This document shows, piece after piece, positions 1 to 5,563 of a stretch of DNA of 8,700 nucleotides. Position 1 is the stretch's first letter, and each line of letters starts with the position of its first letter. Source of the DNA: Alphaproteobacteria bacterium (GTDB taxonomy: Bacteria; Pseudomonadota; Alphaproteobacteria; Micavibrionales; Micavibrionaceae). The stretch is from NCBI GenBank assembly GCA_030432775.1, contig JAUILO010000106.1, forward strand, positions 1 through 8,700, given 5' to 3'. A program made the position numbers and the translations under genes. A model generated the notes under the pieces. That model saw only the letters and a list, made by a program, of their open reading frames with translations. It made no database searches and was not told where the DNA came from.

Positions 1-1236
1 GCGGAGAGTATTTTATACACTCTGGCCAAAGAGGATAGGCATCTGGCAGATTCGACACAAGCAGCGATTAAATATCTAAAAGGTGTCGCACACAATATTA
101 ACGGCGAATATGATAGTGCCGAAGATCTCTGGAAGCCGTTGATTATCGGAAAAGATGATTTCTTCCGCGCTAGAGCCGGTCTGGCTTTGACCTTGCAGGA
201 GCTACAGCTCGGGAAGATATCACAAGAGGATGCGATCGATAGATTGGAAGGGCTTCGTTACGCTTGGCGCGGTGATGAATTGGAAGCCAGCATTAATTTC
301 TTGCTCGGTAAGCAGTATATTGAAAAGGATATGTATGTCAGGGGGTTTGATCTTTTAAGGGATTCAGCCAGTTTGCGTCCGGATACGGATGTAAGTCGTG
401 ATATTACTGATTATATGAGAGAAACATTCAAGGATATCATCCTTAATGAGGAGGATTTGTCACCTTTTGATGCAGCAAAGATTTACGACGAGTTCCGTGA
501 GCTTACACCCTCTGGTGATGGAGCACTTGCGGTGATACGCAAATTAGCCGATAGACTTGTGGAGGCCGATCTTTTAGGGCGTGCGGCTGATTTGCTGCAA
601 AAGCAGGTTGATTTCCGTTTAGAAGGTATTGAGAAAGCTGAAACAGCCGAGCGGCTCGCAACAATATATTTGCTGGATAATAAACCGACTGAGGCGATGG
701 AGCTGTTAAAAACAGCACAGGCGATCTATGCCAGCTCATTGATTAAAGATCAGGACAAAGACCGCAAATTACTTCGCATTAGCCTTTTGACGGCGCGTTC
801 ATTGTCGCAGCTTGATAAGCCAGAGGAAGCGCTTGATCTTCTGGATGCACTGGGGACTGCGTCTATCGTTAGCCGTTTACGCGCTGATATTGCGTGGCAA
901 TCTGGGCTTTGGGATGAGGCATCGGATGCAATACAAAATCTGATTATTGATGAAAATATCAATCAGGATATTCCTTTGTCTGATAGACAGGCTGGCCTGG
1001 TTTTAAACAGGGCTGTTGCGCTTAATCTGGCCGGTGACCGTGTGGGGCTTGCGGCTATGCGCACGCAATATACAGCAGCAATGGATGCAACGAATAAGGG
1101 GCGTTTATTTGAAGTTGTAACGCGCCCGCGCCAAACATCAATTATCGCAGATCAGAAAACGATCCTGTCACTGGTTGAAGAGGTTGATCTGTTTAAGGAG
1201 TTTCTTGATAATTATAATAGCGGCTTTGACGAGTAG
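1..1236 (+). CDS. TPR-like helical repeat protein, 5'-truncated by window edge
   Basis: The frame is open from base 1 to a TAG at 1234-1236, giving 411 visible residues. The true start lies upstream; the TTG at 139 is only an internal codon, because coding-like sequence (AESILYTLAKED...) continues before it. The protein is acidic, appears almost wholly alpha-helical, and has repeated helix-turn-helix segments typical of TPR-like solenoids, for example PTEAMELLKTAQAIY and KPEEALDLLDALG. No membrane segment or catalytic motif is visible in this part. It converges on the flagellar fliP block, so it may be a flagellar or motor accessory protein, but that rests on position alone. It ends in an acidic tail (NYNSGFDE). 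I do not recognise a specific family, and the missing N-terminus could hold a signal peptide or another domain. Confidence 0.8.
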   Translation, partial: AESILYTLAKEDRHLADSTQAAIKYLKGVAHNINGEYDSAEDLWKPLIIGKDDFFRARAGLALTLQELQLGKISQEDAIDRLEGLRYAWRGDELEASINFLLGKQYIEKDMYVRGFDLLRDSASLRPDTDVSRDITDYMRETFKDIILNEEDLSPFDAAKIYDEFRELTPSGDGALAVIRKLADRLVEADLLGRAADLLQKQVDFRLEGIEKAETAERLATIYLLDNKPTEAMELLKTAQAIYASSLIKDQDKDRKLLRISLLTARSLSQLDKPEEALDLLDALGTASIVSRLRADIAWQSGLWDEASDAIQNLIIDENINQDIPLSDRQAGLVLNRAVALNLAGDRVGLAAMRTQYTAAMDATNKGRLFEVVTRPRQTSIIADQKTILSLVEEVDLFKEFLDNYNSGFDE

Positions 1237-1274
1237 GATGGCTGATGGCCTAGCCGCAGGACATGTCATAAGAG

Positions 1275-1339
1275 CCCATTAAGCAGGTCGATTTTTGTTT
1301 GTTTTTTGTTGGTATAAAGGCGTGGTTTTGATTAATGGG
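1275..1339. repeat. Inverted repeat CCCATTAA / TTAATGGG in the convergent gap
   Basis: CCCATTAA at 1275-1282 is perfectly complementary to TTAATGGG at 1332-1339, and the arms can be extended imperfectly outward (AGAGCCCATTAA against TTAATGGGTGCT). About 50 T-rich bases lie between. This lies in the 261-bp gap between two converging genes, where a bidirectional terminator might be expected. However, the arms are far apart and no T-tract directly follows a stem, so it is not a classic intrinsic terminator. The rest of 1237-1497 shows no gene I can support and one minor hairpin (ATAGC-TGAG-GCTAT, 1428-1441). Confidence 0.4.
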
Positions 1340-1497
1340 TGCTGCTATGGGACAAAATATATCAGTCAGAAGTAAGTTAGAGACGAGCAAGAGAAGCAGC
1401 CAAGCATAAACCAGCAGCAATGTGTATATAGCTGAGGCTATGCGTAGATCATGCGTTTATTTGTTCTGTCGAATGTTGTTTAGCGGTTTATTGGCTT

Positions 1498-2343
1498 TTA
1501 ACCGGGAACAGGAAGTGCGCCGACATCAAAGCTTTGCACAAGCGATCCGGCGATGAGATACCAGCCATCAACCAGCACAAAGAATATGATTTTGAATGGC
1601 AGCGATATCATAATCGGCGGTAACATCATCATACCCATAGACATCAAAATAGAAGCCGTCACCATATCGATAATAAGGAATGGTAGGAATAGCATAAAGC
1701 CGATCTCAAACGCTCTGCGTAGCTCGGAAATCATGAAAGAAGGCACAATAACGTGAAACGGAACATCATCGACTGTTTCTGCTTGTGTTTGGCTGATATC
1801 GACGAAAAGCTGAAGGTCTGCTTCCCTGACGTGACGAAGCATAAATTCGCGGAATGGCTCTGCGGCATTCATTAATGCGGTTTCTTCGTCAATTTCTTCA
1901 TTCATTAAAGGGACGAGGCCGTTTTGATAGGCATCGGTTAATGTCGGGGTCATGATGAACAAGGTTAAAAATAGAGCTAGTGAAATCAAGACCGTATTGG
2001 GCGGTGTTTGTTGAATACCAATAGCGGTACGCAAGAATGAAAGCACTACGATAATTCGTGTGAACGAAGTCATCATGATTAAAATAGATGGCGCAAGCGA
2101 TATGACGCTCATTAAAATAAGAATTTGAATGATGCGGCCGGTGACTGTGCCGGTATTTGCGCCTTCACCTAGATCCAGCGTAATTTCCTGTGCGTGGGCT
2201 TGTCCGAATAAAAATGGTACGACAGATAAACCGATAACCAAGAGCAATTGGTATAGTTTGCAGTGCGCTTGTACATGATTTTTCACGTCAGATTGCATGC
2301 GTGAAATTATGTTATTGTGTTTGTTCGGCTTCATGGTGTTCAT
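1498..2343 (-). CDS. fliP: Flagellar export gate protein FliP
   Basis: FliP is the core membrane subunit of the flagellar type III export gate, forming the FliP5-FliQ4-FliR1 pore in the basal body. Family hallmarks are clear: MTSFTRIIVVLSFLRTAIG at residues 91-109, then QQTPPN, the ALFLTLFIMTPT membrane helix, the FREFMLRHVREADLQLF segment, and a C-terminal FEIGFMLFLPFLIIDMV...SMGMMMLPP...LVDGWYLI region. A cleavable signal peptide is likely (hydrophobic stretch about 30-47, cut after AHA at 51), as in other FliPs. The start is uncertain. ATG 2343 gives 281 residues and overlaps fliO by 32 nt; ATG 2334 and ATG 2298 are alternatives, the last lying just past the fliO stop. None has a strong Shine-Dalgarno. 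It is the last gene of the minus-strand block. Confidence 0.96.
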   Translation of the reverse strand: MNTMKPNKHNNIISRMQSDVKNHVQAHCKLYQLLLVIGLSVVPFLFGQAHAQEITLDLGEGANTGTVTGRIIQILILMSVISLAPSILIMMTSFTRIIVVLSFLRTAIGIQQTPPNTVLISLALFLTLFIMTPTLTDAYQNGLVPLMNEEIDEETALMNAAEPFREFMLRHVREADLQLFVDISQTQAETVDDVPFHVIVPSFMISELRRAFEIGFMLFLPFLIIDMVTASILMSMGMMMLPPIMISLPFKIIFFVLVDGWYLIAGSLVQSFDVGALPVPG

Positions 2344-2617
2344 CTTGCTGTGATTCTATATTGCTTTCAATAACCGTTTCGCCCGTCGGGCCGAGTATAA
2401 TCAGGTGCTGCGTCGTATCACGCTCGATGATCATTATTTTTCTCTTCGGGTCCAGTGCAAGAATTTCGATGATTCTAAGGCGTTTTTTATGCCCTGGAAC
2501 GATGGGATGGTTTTTGTTGAAAAACTTCACCGCAATCGCCAATCCGCCCATAAGAGAGAGAACAAATATTAGGGCGGCGAAAAACCTGATGAGCTGTGCG
2601 GTATCAATAATATCCAT
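2312..2617 (-). CDS. fliO: Flagellar biosynthesis protein FliO
   Basis: FliO is a small bitopic membrane protein that helps FliP assemble into the flagellar export gate. The 101 residues have the expected plan. A short N-terminus is followed by one membrane helix at about 9-33, and then a cytoplasmic domain at about 46-84 reading RLRIIEILALDPKRKIMIIERD...HLIILGPTGETVIE, the typical FliO core. A hydrophilic acidic tail (ESQQDEHHEAEQTQ) follows. It lies directly before fliP with overlapping ends, as is usual for the pair. The ATG at 2617 has only a weak upstream purine stretch, but it places the membrane helix correctly. The 104 bp upstream (2618-2721) contain no gene; a weak 5-bp stem (ACAAA/TTTGT, about 2689-2705) is all I see there. 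Confidence 0.93.
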   Translation of the reverse strand: MDIIDTAQLIRFFAALIFVLSLMGGLAIAVKFFNKNHPIVPGHKKRLRIIEILALDPKRKIMIIERDTTQHLIILGPTGETVIESNIESQQDEHHEAEQTQ

Positions 2618-2721
2618 GATTTATAGGTCTTTTGCTGTGCGTTTTATCGGTTTTATCTGTGTTTTTAATCTCTGCTTGTTTGTGTAAAACAAATTGCAAG
2701 TTTGTACGCATAAGCCTGTTT

Positions 2722-3018
2722 CTAGTTATCTTTACGGCTATTGATGATATCCATCAGACGGTTTTTGTGCAGGTGAATTTCTTGTTCTAATTCTTCAAAC
2801 TTGCTGACTATAGTTAGTACATCTGATTGAATATTACTAGCCTGCTCTTTTGGAAGTCGTCTTATTTTTCCGCATATTGTTTCAAGGCGTGTGTTGAGGT
2901 GGCTCATATTGGTCATTGTGCCGTTTCTGGCGTTTTCAATAGTGTTTTCAATATCTTGTGCGTAATTTTTGAGGTCTCGTTCGATTTCTAGAAATAGTGG
3001 TGATGGTGTAGAAGTCAT
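2722..3018 (-). CDS. Small helical protein of unknown function in the flagellar block
   Basis: The 98 residues are hydrophilic and predicted largely helical, with no membrane segment. Three helices can be guessed: about 7-31 (LFLEIERDLKNYAQDIENTIEN), about 37-55 and about 57-92 (rich in L/I at heptad-like spacing, e.g. VLTIVSKFEELEQEIHLHKNRL). I chose ATG 3018 because AGAGGA lies about eight bases upstream. A TTG at 3075 would add 19 Lys-rich residues but lacks support. The gene sits 63 bp after the FlhB-C-like gene and about 100 bp before fliO on the same strand. Size, helix content and position resemble small export chaperones or FliJ/FlgN/FliT-type proteins, but I see no diagnostic motif, so function is not assigned. 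Confidence 0.75.
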   Translation of the reverse strand: MTSTPSPLFLEIERDLKNYAQDIENTIENARNGTMTNMSHLNTRLETICGKIRRLPKEQASNIQSDVLTIVSKFEELEQEIHLHKNRLMDIINSRKDN

Positions 3019-3081
3019 TTTAATTTTCCTCTTATGTTTTTTAATCGGATATCTTTTTAACTCACTGTTATTCAAGGGTTT

Positions 3082-3558
3082 TTATATTTCGATATCGCCA
3101 GTTTCGCTATCTTGCTCATCGCCAGAGTGTTGTGGTGTATCTTGCTCACTTTTCTTTTGCGTCTTCTTTTGCAGCTCTTCTATATGTGTGTTCATATCCT
3201 GACGGCTAAATACAGCGTCATAAGGCGTTGTGTGGCCATTGGCACGATAAACATAGGACAATATCTCGGCCACAGCCATAAACGCCTCGGAAGGAATGGG
3301 GCTGTCAAGCTCTACTGTGGCTAAAATTTCTGCCAGGGCGCTATCTTCACGGATTTTTATGTCGTTTTCAAAGGCGAGCTGAATAATTTGCTCGGCAATT
3401 TTTCCCCTGCCGGCGGCTGTGATCGTTGGTGTTTCTTTACCATGCGCTGCATCTTTCACAGATACCGCCGTGCTTGGTTTTTGATTTTTCTTTATATTTA
3501 AAGGGTTTAGCGGATCTTTAGCGTTTTTTGGGTCTTTATCATCATATAAATCGACCAT
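3082..3558 (-). CDS. Stand-alone FlhB C-terminal-domain-like protein (FhlX/YlqH type)
   Basis: The 158 residues contain one FlhB/EscU C-terminal-like domain at about 48-107, with a charged, low-complexity region on each side. Its core, TVELDSPIPSEAFMAVAEILSYVYR, aligns without gaps to TVELDEQIPAEQFKAVAEVISYVFR in the full-length FlhB of this same window, so the two are clear paralogues. It lacks the membrane domain, and the NPTH autocleavage motif is absent: the matching region reads TPTITAAGRGKIAEQI. Such proteins (FhlX, YlqH) are known beside many flagellar loci and are thought to stand in for or modulate the cleaved FlhB C-domain in export-substrate switching; the role here is inferred. 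ATG 3558 is preferred over GTG 3564 because AGGA (3571-3568) sits nine bases before it. It heads the minus-strand block and is divergent from flgB. Confidence 0.88.
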   Translation of the reverse strand: MVDLYDDKDPKNAKDPLNPLNIKKNQKPSTAVSVKDAAHGKETPTITAAGRGKIAEQIIQLAFENDIKIREDSALAEILATVELDSPIPSEAFMAVAEILSYVYRANGHTTPYDAVFSRQDMNTHIEELQKKTQKKSEQDTPQHSGDEQDSETGDIEI

Positions 3559-3574
3559 TGGCACGTTTCCTGCA
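3559..3574 (+). promoter_or_regulatory. Candidate sigma-54 (-24/-12) promoter for the flgB operon
   Basis: The sequence TGGCACGTTTCCTGCA matches the sigma-54 consensus TGGCACG-N4-TTGCW at every fixed position except one (C for the first T of the -12 box). The GG (3560-3561) and GC (3572-3573) are separated by exactly ten bases, as sigma-54 requires. It points to flgB, with a predicted start near 3585 and a leader of about 70 bases. Sigma-54 control of rod and hook genes with an FlbD-like activator is established in Caulobacter and other alphaproteobacteria. The same bases carry the Shine-Dalgarno of the divergent FlhB-C-like gene. Confidence 0.75.
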
Positions 3575-3655
3575 AATTAGTTTCTAAAGGTCGGCTCTTT
3601 AATAAAAACAACAGAGCGCAAACAGATACAAAACAGAGTAACGAGGTACGGTCAG

Positions 3656-4066
3656 ATGACAATAGAAAATGTAGGATTATTCGCAGCTATCGGCGCTAAA
3701 ATGGATTATCTGAACCAGCGCCAGACAGTCATTGCGCAGAATATCGCCAATGCAGACACACCAGGCTACATTGCCAAGGATCTGGAAGAGGTTGATTTCA
3801 AAGGTCTGGTTAGCAAGCTTACAAAACAAAATTCTATTCAGCCTATGGCAACAAATTCAAGTCATATTTCTGCTGCGACACAGGCTATTGACCCATCAGC
3901 AGATGCGCAAGATACAGCCTATGAAGTATCACCATCTGGCAATGCTGTTGTGATGGAAGAGCAAATCATTAAATCCAGCCAGACTGTAACAGATTACAAC
4001 CTAATGGTTAATCTGATGAGACGTAACGTCAGCATGGTTCGTATGGCGGTTCAAGGCAGTAACTAG
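3656..4066 (+). CDS. flgB: Flagellar proximal rod protein FlgB
   Basis: FlgB is a proximal rod subunit exported through the type III gate and assembled on FliE in the periplasm. The 136 residues carry the N-terminal flagellar rod signature at about 26-38 (IAQNIANADTPGY) and the C-terminal helical segment EEQIIKSSQTVTDYNLMVNLMRRNVSMVRMAV typical of FlgB. There is no cleavable signal, as expected for a rod subunit. The ATG at 3656 follows GAGGT at a spacing of about eight bases. It is the first gene of the plus-strand operon, downstream of the candidate sigma-54 promoter. The gap to flgC (4067-4121) is AT-rich, with four TTAA tetramers and two copies of GGTTTAA, but no spacing that fits a known operator. 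Confidence 0.95.
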   Translation: MTIENVGLFAAIGAKMDYLNQRQTVIAQNIANADTPGYIAKDLEEVDFKGLVSKLTKQNSIQPMATNSSHISAATQAIDPSADAQDTAYEVSPSGNAVVMEEQIIKSSQTVTDYNLMVNLMRRNVSMVRMAVQGSN

Positions 4067-4121
4067 GGTTGATAGTCTATTAAACGTCACGGTTTAAGGT
4101 TTAAAGTTAAGGAGTAATACA

Positions 4122-4547
4122 ATGTCAAACACAGATCTTATGAATGCGATATCGATTTCTTCATACGGTATGAGAGCGCAAAGCGCCCGTATGAGAGTGA
4201 TATCCGAGAATATGGCCAATTCGGAAACTGCGGCGACAGCGCCGGGCGAAAATCCATATCTTCGTAAAACGGTAACGTTCAAAAACGAGATGGATAGAGA
4301 GCTTGGTGTTAATGTTGTCAGCATTGATAAAATCCGTCAGGAACGTGGCACAGAACCTCTTCCGACCCAGTTTATGCCGGATCACCCTGGAGCGGATGAA
4401 AATGGTTATGTGCAGATGCCAAATGTGGATCCGTTAACCGAAGTGGTTGATATGCGCGAAGCTCAAAGATCATATGAAGCCAATCTGGGGATGATTGAGC
4501 AAGCCAGAAACATGATTTTGCAAACTATTGATCTTCTTCGCGGTTAA
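4122..4547 (+). CDS. flgC: Flagellar proximal rod protein FlgC
   Basis: FlgC is a second proximal rod subunit, polymerising with FlgB and FlgF in the periplasmic rod. The 141 residues show the N-terminal rod motif around 14-49 (SYGMRAQSARMRVISENMANSETA, then PGENPYLRK) and the C-terminal conserved block VQMPNVDPLTEVVDMREAQRSYEANLGMIEQARNMI. Length is near the usual 130-140 for the family. The start is well supported, with AAGGAG seven bases before the ATG. It lies 55 bp after flgB and is probably in the same transcript. A near-repeat GTTAAATG spans the stop codon (4542-4549 and 4555-4562). Confidence 0.95.
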   Translation: MSNTDLMNAISISSYGMRAQSARMRVISENMANSETAATAPGENPYLRKTVTFKNEMDRELGVNVVSIDKIRQERGTEPLPTQFMPDHPGADENGYVQMPNVDPLTEVVDMREAQRSYEANLGMIEQARNMILQTIDLLRG

Positions 4548-4562
4548 ATGAGCATGTTAAAT

Positions 4563-4585
4563 GCCCCTATATAAATGTAGAGGGC
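4563..4585 (+). other. Hairpin in the flgC-fliE gap
   Basis: GCCC-CTA (4563-4569) can pair with TAG-A-GGGC (4578-4585), forming a seven-bp stem with one bulged A and an eight-base AT-rich loop. It starts 15 bases after the flgC stop. There is no following T-run, so it is not a standard intrinsic terminator. It might act as a processing or stability element that sets the ratio of flgBC to downstream messages. Confidence 0.4.
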
Positions 4586-4632
4586 AGGGAAAGTTTACCG
4601 ATTTGGTTATAGAGCTTTCAAATTGAATACGG

Positions 4633-4638
4633 TATAAT
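4633..4638 (+). promoter_or_regulatory. Possible -10 box before fliE
   Basis: A perfect TATAAT hexamer lies 21 bases before the fliE ATG. No good -35 hexamer sits 16-18 bases upstream, and there is no TG extended -10. It could be a secondary promoter for fliE onward or simply AT-rich sequence. The leader would be very short, about 15 bases. Confidence 0.2.
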
Positions 4639-4659
4639 AGAGGATATAAGAGGTAACTT

Positions 4660-4968
4660 ATGATCGATAAAATTAATCCAGCCGCCGCCGCAGGGCTTTA
4701 TAAAACAGCGCAAACAACAACGGATAATCCTGGTGTAACCGGCGATGACAAGGCTTCGTTCGGTGATTTTCTAAAACGCGCAGGACGTAATGTTGTCGAT
4801 ACTCTGCAGAAAAGTGAGCAATTATCTGCGCAAGCGGTAAGCGGCGAAGCGGATCTGGTTGATGTTGTGCAGGCCGTTACAAGTGCTGAGATGACTTTGC
4901 AAACCGTTGTAACGATGCGTGATCGTATGCTGGCTGCTTATCAAGAAATTATGAGAATGCCTATCTAA
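4660..4968 (+). CDS. fliE: Flagellar hook-basal body protein FliE
   Basis: FliE links the MS ring and export gate to the proximal rod and is among the first proteins exported. The 102 residues match the family in size. The weakly conserved N-terminus contains DKASFGDFLKRA, and the diagnostic C-terminal half reads SEQLSAQAVSGEADLVDVVQAV followed by TSAEMTLQTVVTMRDRMLAAYQEIMRMPI. The ATG at 4660 follows AGAGG by about six bases. It sits between flgC (112 bp upstream) and fliQ (215 bp downstream), the flgBC-fliE order common in proteobacteria. The long downstream gap suggests that fliQ may have its own promoter. Confidence 0.95.
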   Translation: MIDKINPAAAAGLYKTAQTTTDNPGVTGDDKASFGDFLKRAGRNVVDTLQKSEQLSAQAVSGEADLVDVVQAVTSAEMTLQTVVTMRDRMLAAYQEIMRMPI

Positions 4969-5042
4969 GTTATTGTTTCTTATCGGTATCTTCGTTTTTG
5001 AAACTTTCCGTTTTGCATTTGTCCTTATAGTTATTTTGTGTT

Positions 5043-5056
5043 GATCATTGATGATC
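5043..5056. repeat. Short perfect inverted repeat GATCAT-TG-ATGATC
   Basis: The two six-base arms are separated by two bases, giving a 14-bp dyad in the gap between fliE and fliQ, about 130 bp before the fliQ ATG. It could be an operator for a dimeric regulator. The loop is too small for a stable RNA hairpin without opening the inner pairs. I cannot name a regulator. Confidence 0.35.
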
Positions 5057-5089
5057 GTTATTTCAACTGCTTGTGAAGCTGTGCTAGAG

Positions 5090-5104
5090 TTGATTCTAGA
5101 TTAA
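5090..5104 (+). promoter_or_regulatory. Weak CtrA-like site before fliQ
   Basis: TTGA-TTCTAGA-TTAA resembles the CtrA consensus TTAA-N7-TTAAC, with correct N7 spacing but one mismatch in the first half and A instead of the final C. It lies 79 bp before the fliQ ATG. In Caulobacter the fliQR promoter is a known direct CtrA target, which makes the position sensible. The match is imperfect in AT-rich DNA, so chance is a real possibility. Confidence 0.3.
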
Positions 5105-5183
5105 ATCAGGCTGTTTTGTGCTGGGTCATTTTTGCCGAACGTGCCATGCGAAAACAGTGCAGCCGGAATCAGGGAAGATCCTA

Positions 5184-5447
5184 ATGACGCAAGAAGAGAT
5201 TATCGAGATCGTTCGTGAAGCCATTATGTTGGCGCTGCATATTGGTGTTCCACCTATGCTTGTCGGACTTTTTGTCGGTGTGACCATTGCTCTGTTCCAA
5301 GCTTTAACTCAGATTCAGGAAATCACATTGGTGTTTGTTCCGAAAATCGTTGCTATTTTCCTAACCATTTTCCTTTTGTTTCCCGGTATGGCGCAGCTAT
5401 TAATTGCGTATATGGATAATGTGGCAGACCGTATCATCGGTATGTAA
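5184..5447 (+). CDS. fliQ: Flagellar export gate protein FliQ
   Basis: FliQ is the small two-helix membrane subunit of the FliPQR export gate. The 87 residues are close to the family norm of about 89. They show MTQEEIIEIVREAIM at the start, a first helix at about 15-38 and a second at about 48-75, joined by the signature GLFVGVTIALFQALTQIQEI followed by TLVFVPKI. I chose ATG 5184 because it gives the canonical N-terminus and has AGGGA about eight bases upstream. An upstream GTG at 5118 would add 22 hydrophilic residues unlike any FliQ. The stop at 5445-5447 is followed after two bases by a possible small ORF and then fliR. Confidence 0.95.
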   Translation: MTQEEIIEIVREAIMLALHIGVPPMLVGLFVGVTIALFQALTQIQEITLVFVPKIVAIFLTIFLLFPGMAQLLIAYMDNVADRIIGM

Positions 5448-5449
5448 TC

Positions 5450-5563
5450 ATGCCATCGGCCTTGCCATGGATCGGGGCAATAAGTGCCATTTTAGATATG
5501 GGAGTGCCATTTTGGATATGGCGGGTTAGAAAACAAGATAATTTAGAACCCATAGGGGTGTAA
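5450..5563 (+). CDS. Possible 37-codon ORF between fliQ and fliR
   Basis: An ATG two bases after the fliQ stop opens a 37-codon frame whose TAA overlaps the fliR ATG (TAATG at 5561-5565). The peptide has a hydrophobic, Trp-rich first part (SALPWIGAISAIL and VPFWIW) followed by a basic RVRK segment, like a tiny single-span membrane protein. There is no clear Shine-Dalgarno, so translation would depend on coupling to fliQ. It contains an imperfect 20-bp tandem repeat read in two frames. It may be a real coupling peptide or only a chance frame; I do not recognise it. Confidence 0.3.
   Translation: MPSALPWIGAISAILDMGVPFWIWRVRKQDNLEPIGV
5483..5522 (+). repeat. Imperfect tandem duplication, 2 x 20 bp
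   Basis: AGTGCCATTTTAGATATGGG (5483-5502) is followed directly by AGTGCCATTTTGGATATGGC (5503-5522), identical at 18 of 20 positions. It lies in the gap between fliQ and fliR. The unit is not a multiple of three, so any ORF through it reads the copies in different frames. A recent local slippage or duplication event is the simplest origin. Confidence 0.9.

Noticed and set aside
1335..1409. 24-codon ORF in the convergent gap (starting MGAAMGQNIS)
   Set aside because: It has no ribosome-binding site, no recognisable feature and starts inside an inverted-repeat arm; such a short frame is expected by chance.
1487..1502. CtrA-like TTTA-N7-TTAAC near the fliP stop
   Set aside because: It has one mismatch and lies at the convergent 3' end of fliP, where no gene start follows, so it is probably chance.
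2301..2687. 128-codon plus-strand frame across fliO
   Set aside because: It is antisense to fliO, with Cys/Ser/Ile-rich low-quality composition and no domain.
4080..4110. Cluster of four TTAA tetramers before flgC, considered as CtrA sites
   Set aside because: No pair has the seven-base spacing of the CtrA consensus; the region is simply AT-rich leader before a strong Shine-Dalgarno.
5122..5135. Second possible sigma-54 element TGGGTCATTTTTGC before fliQ
   Set aside because: GG and GC are separated by nine bases rather than the ten sigma-54 needs, and the -24 box is poor.
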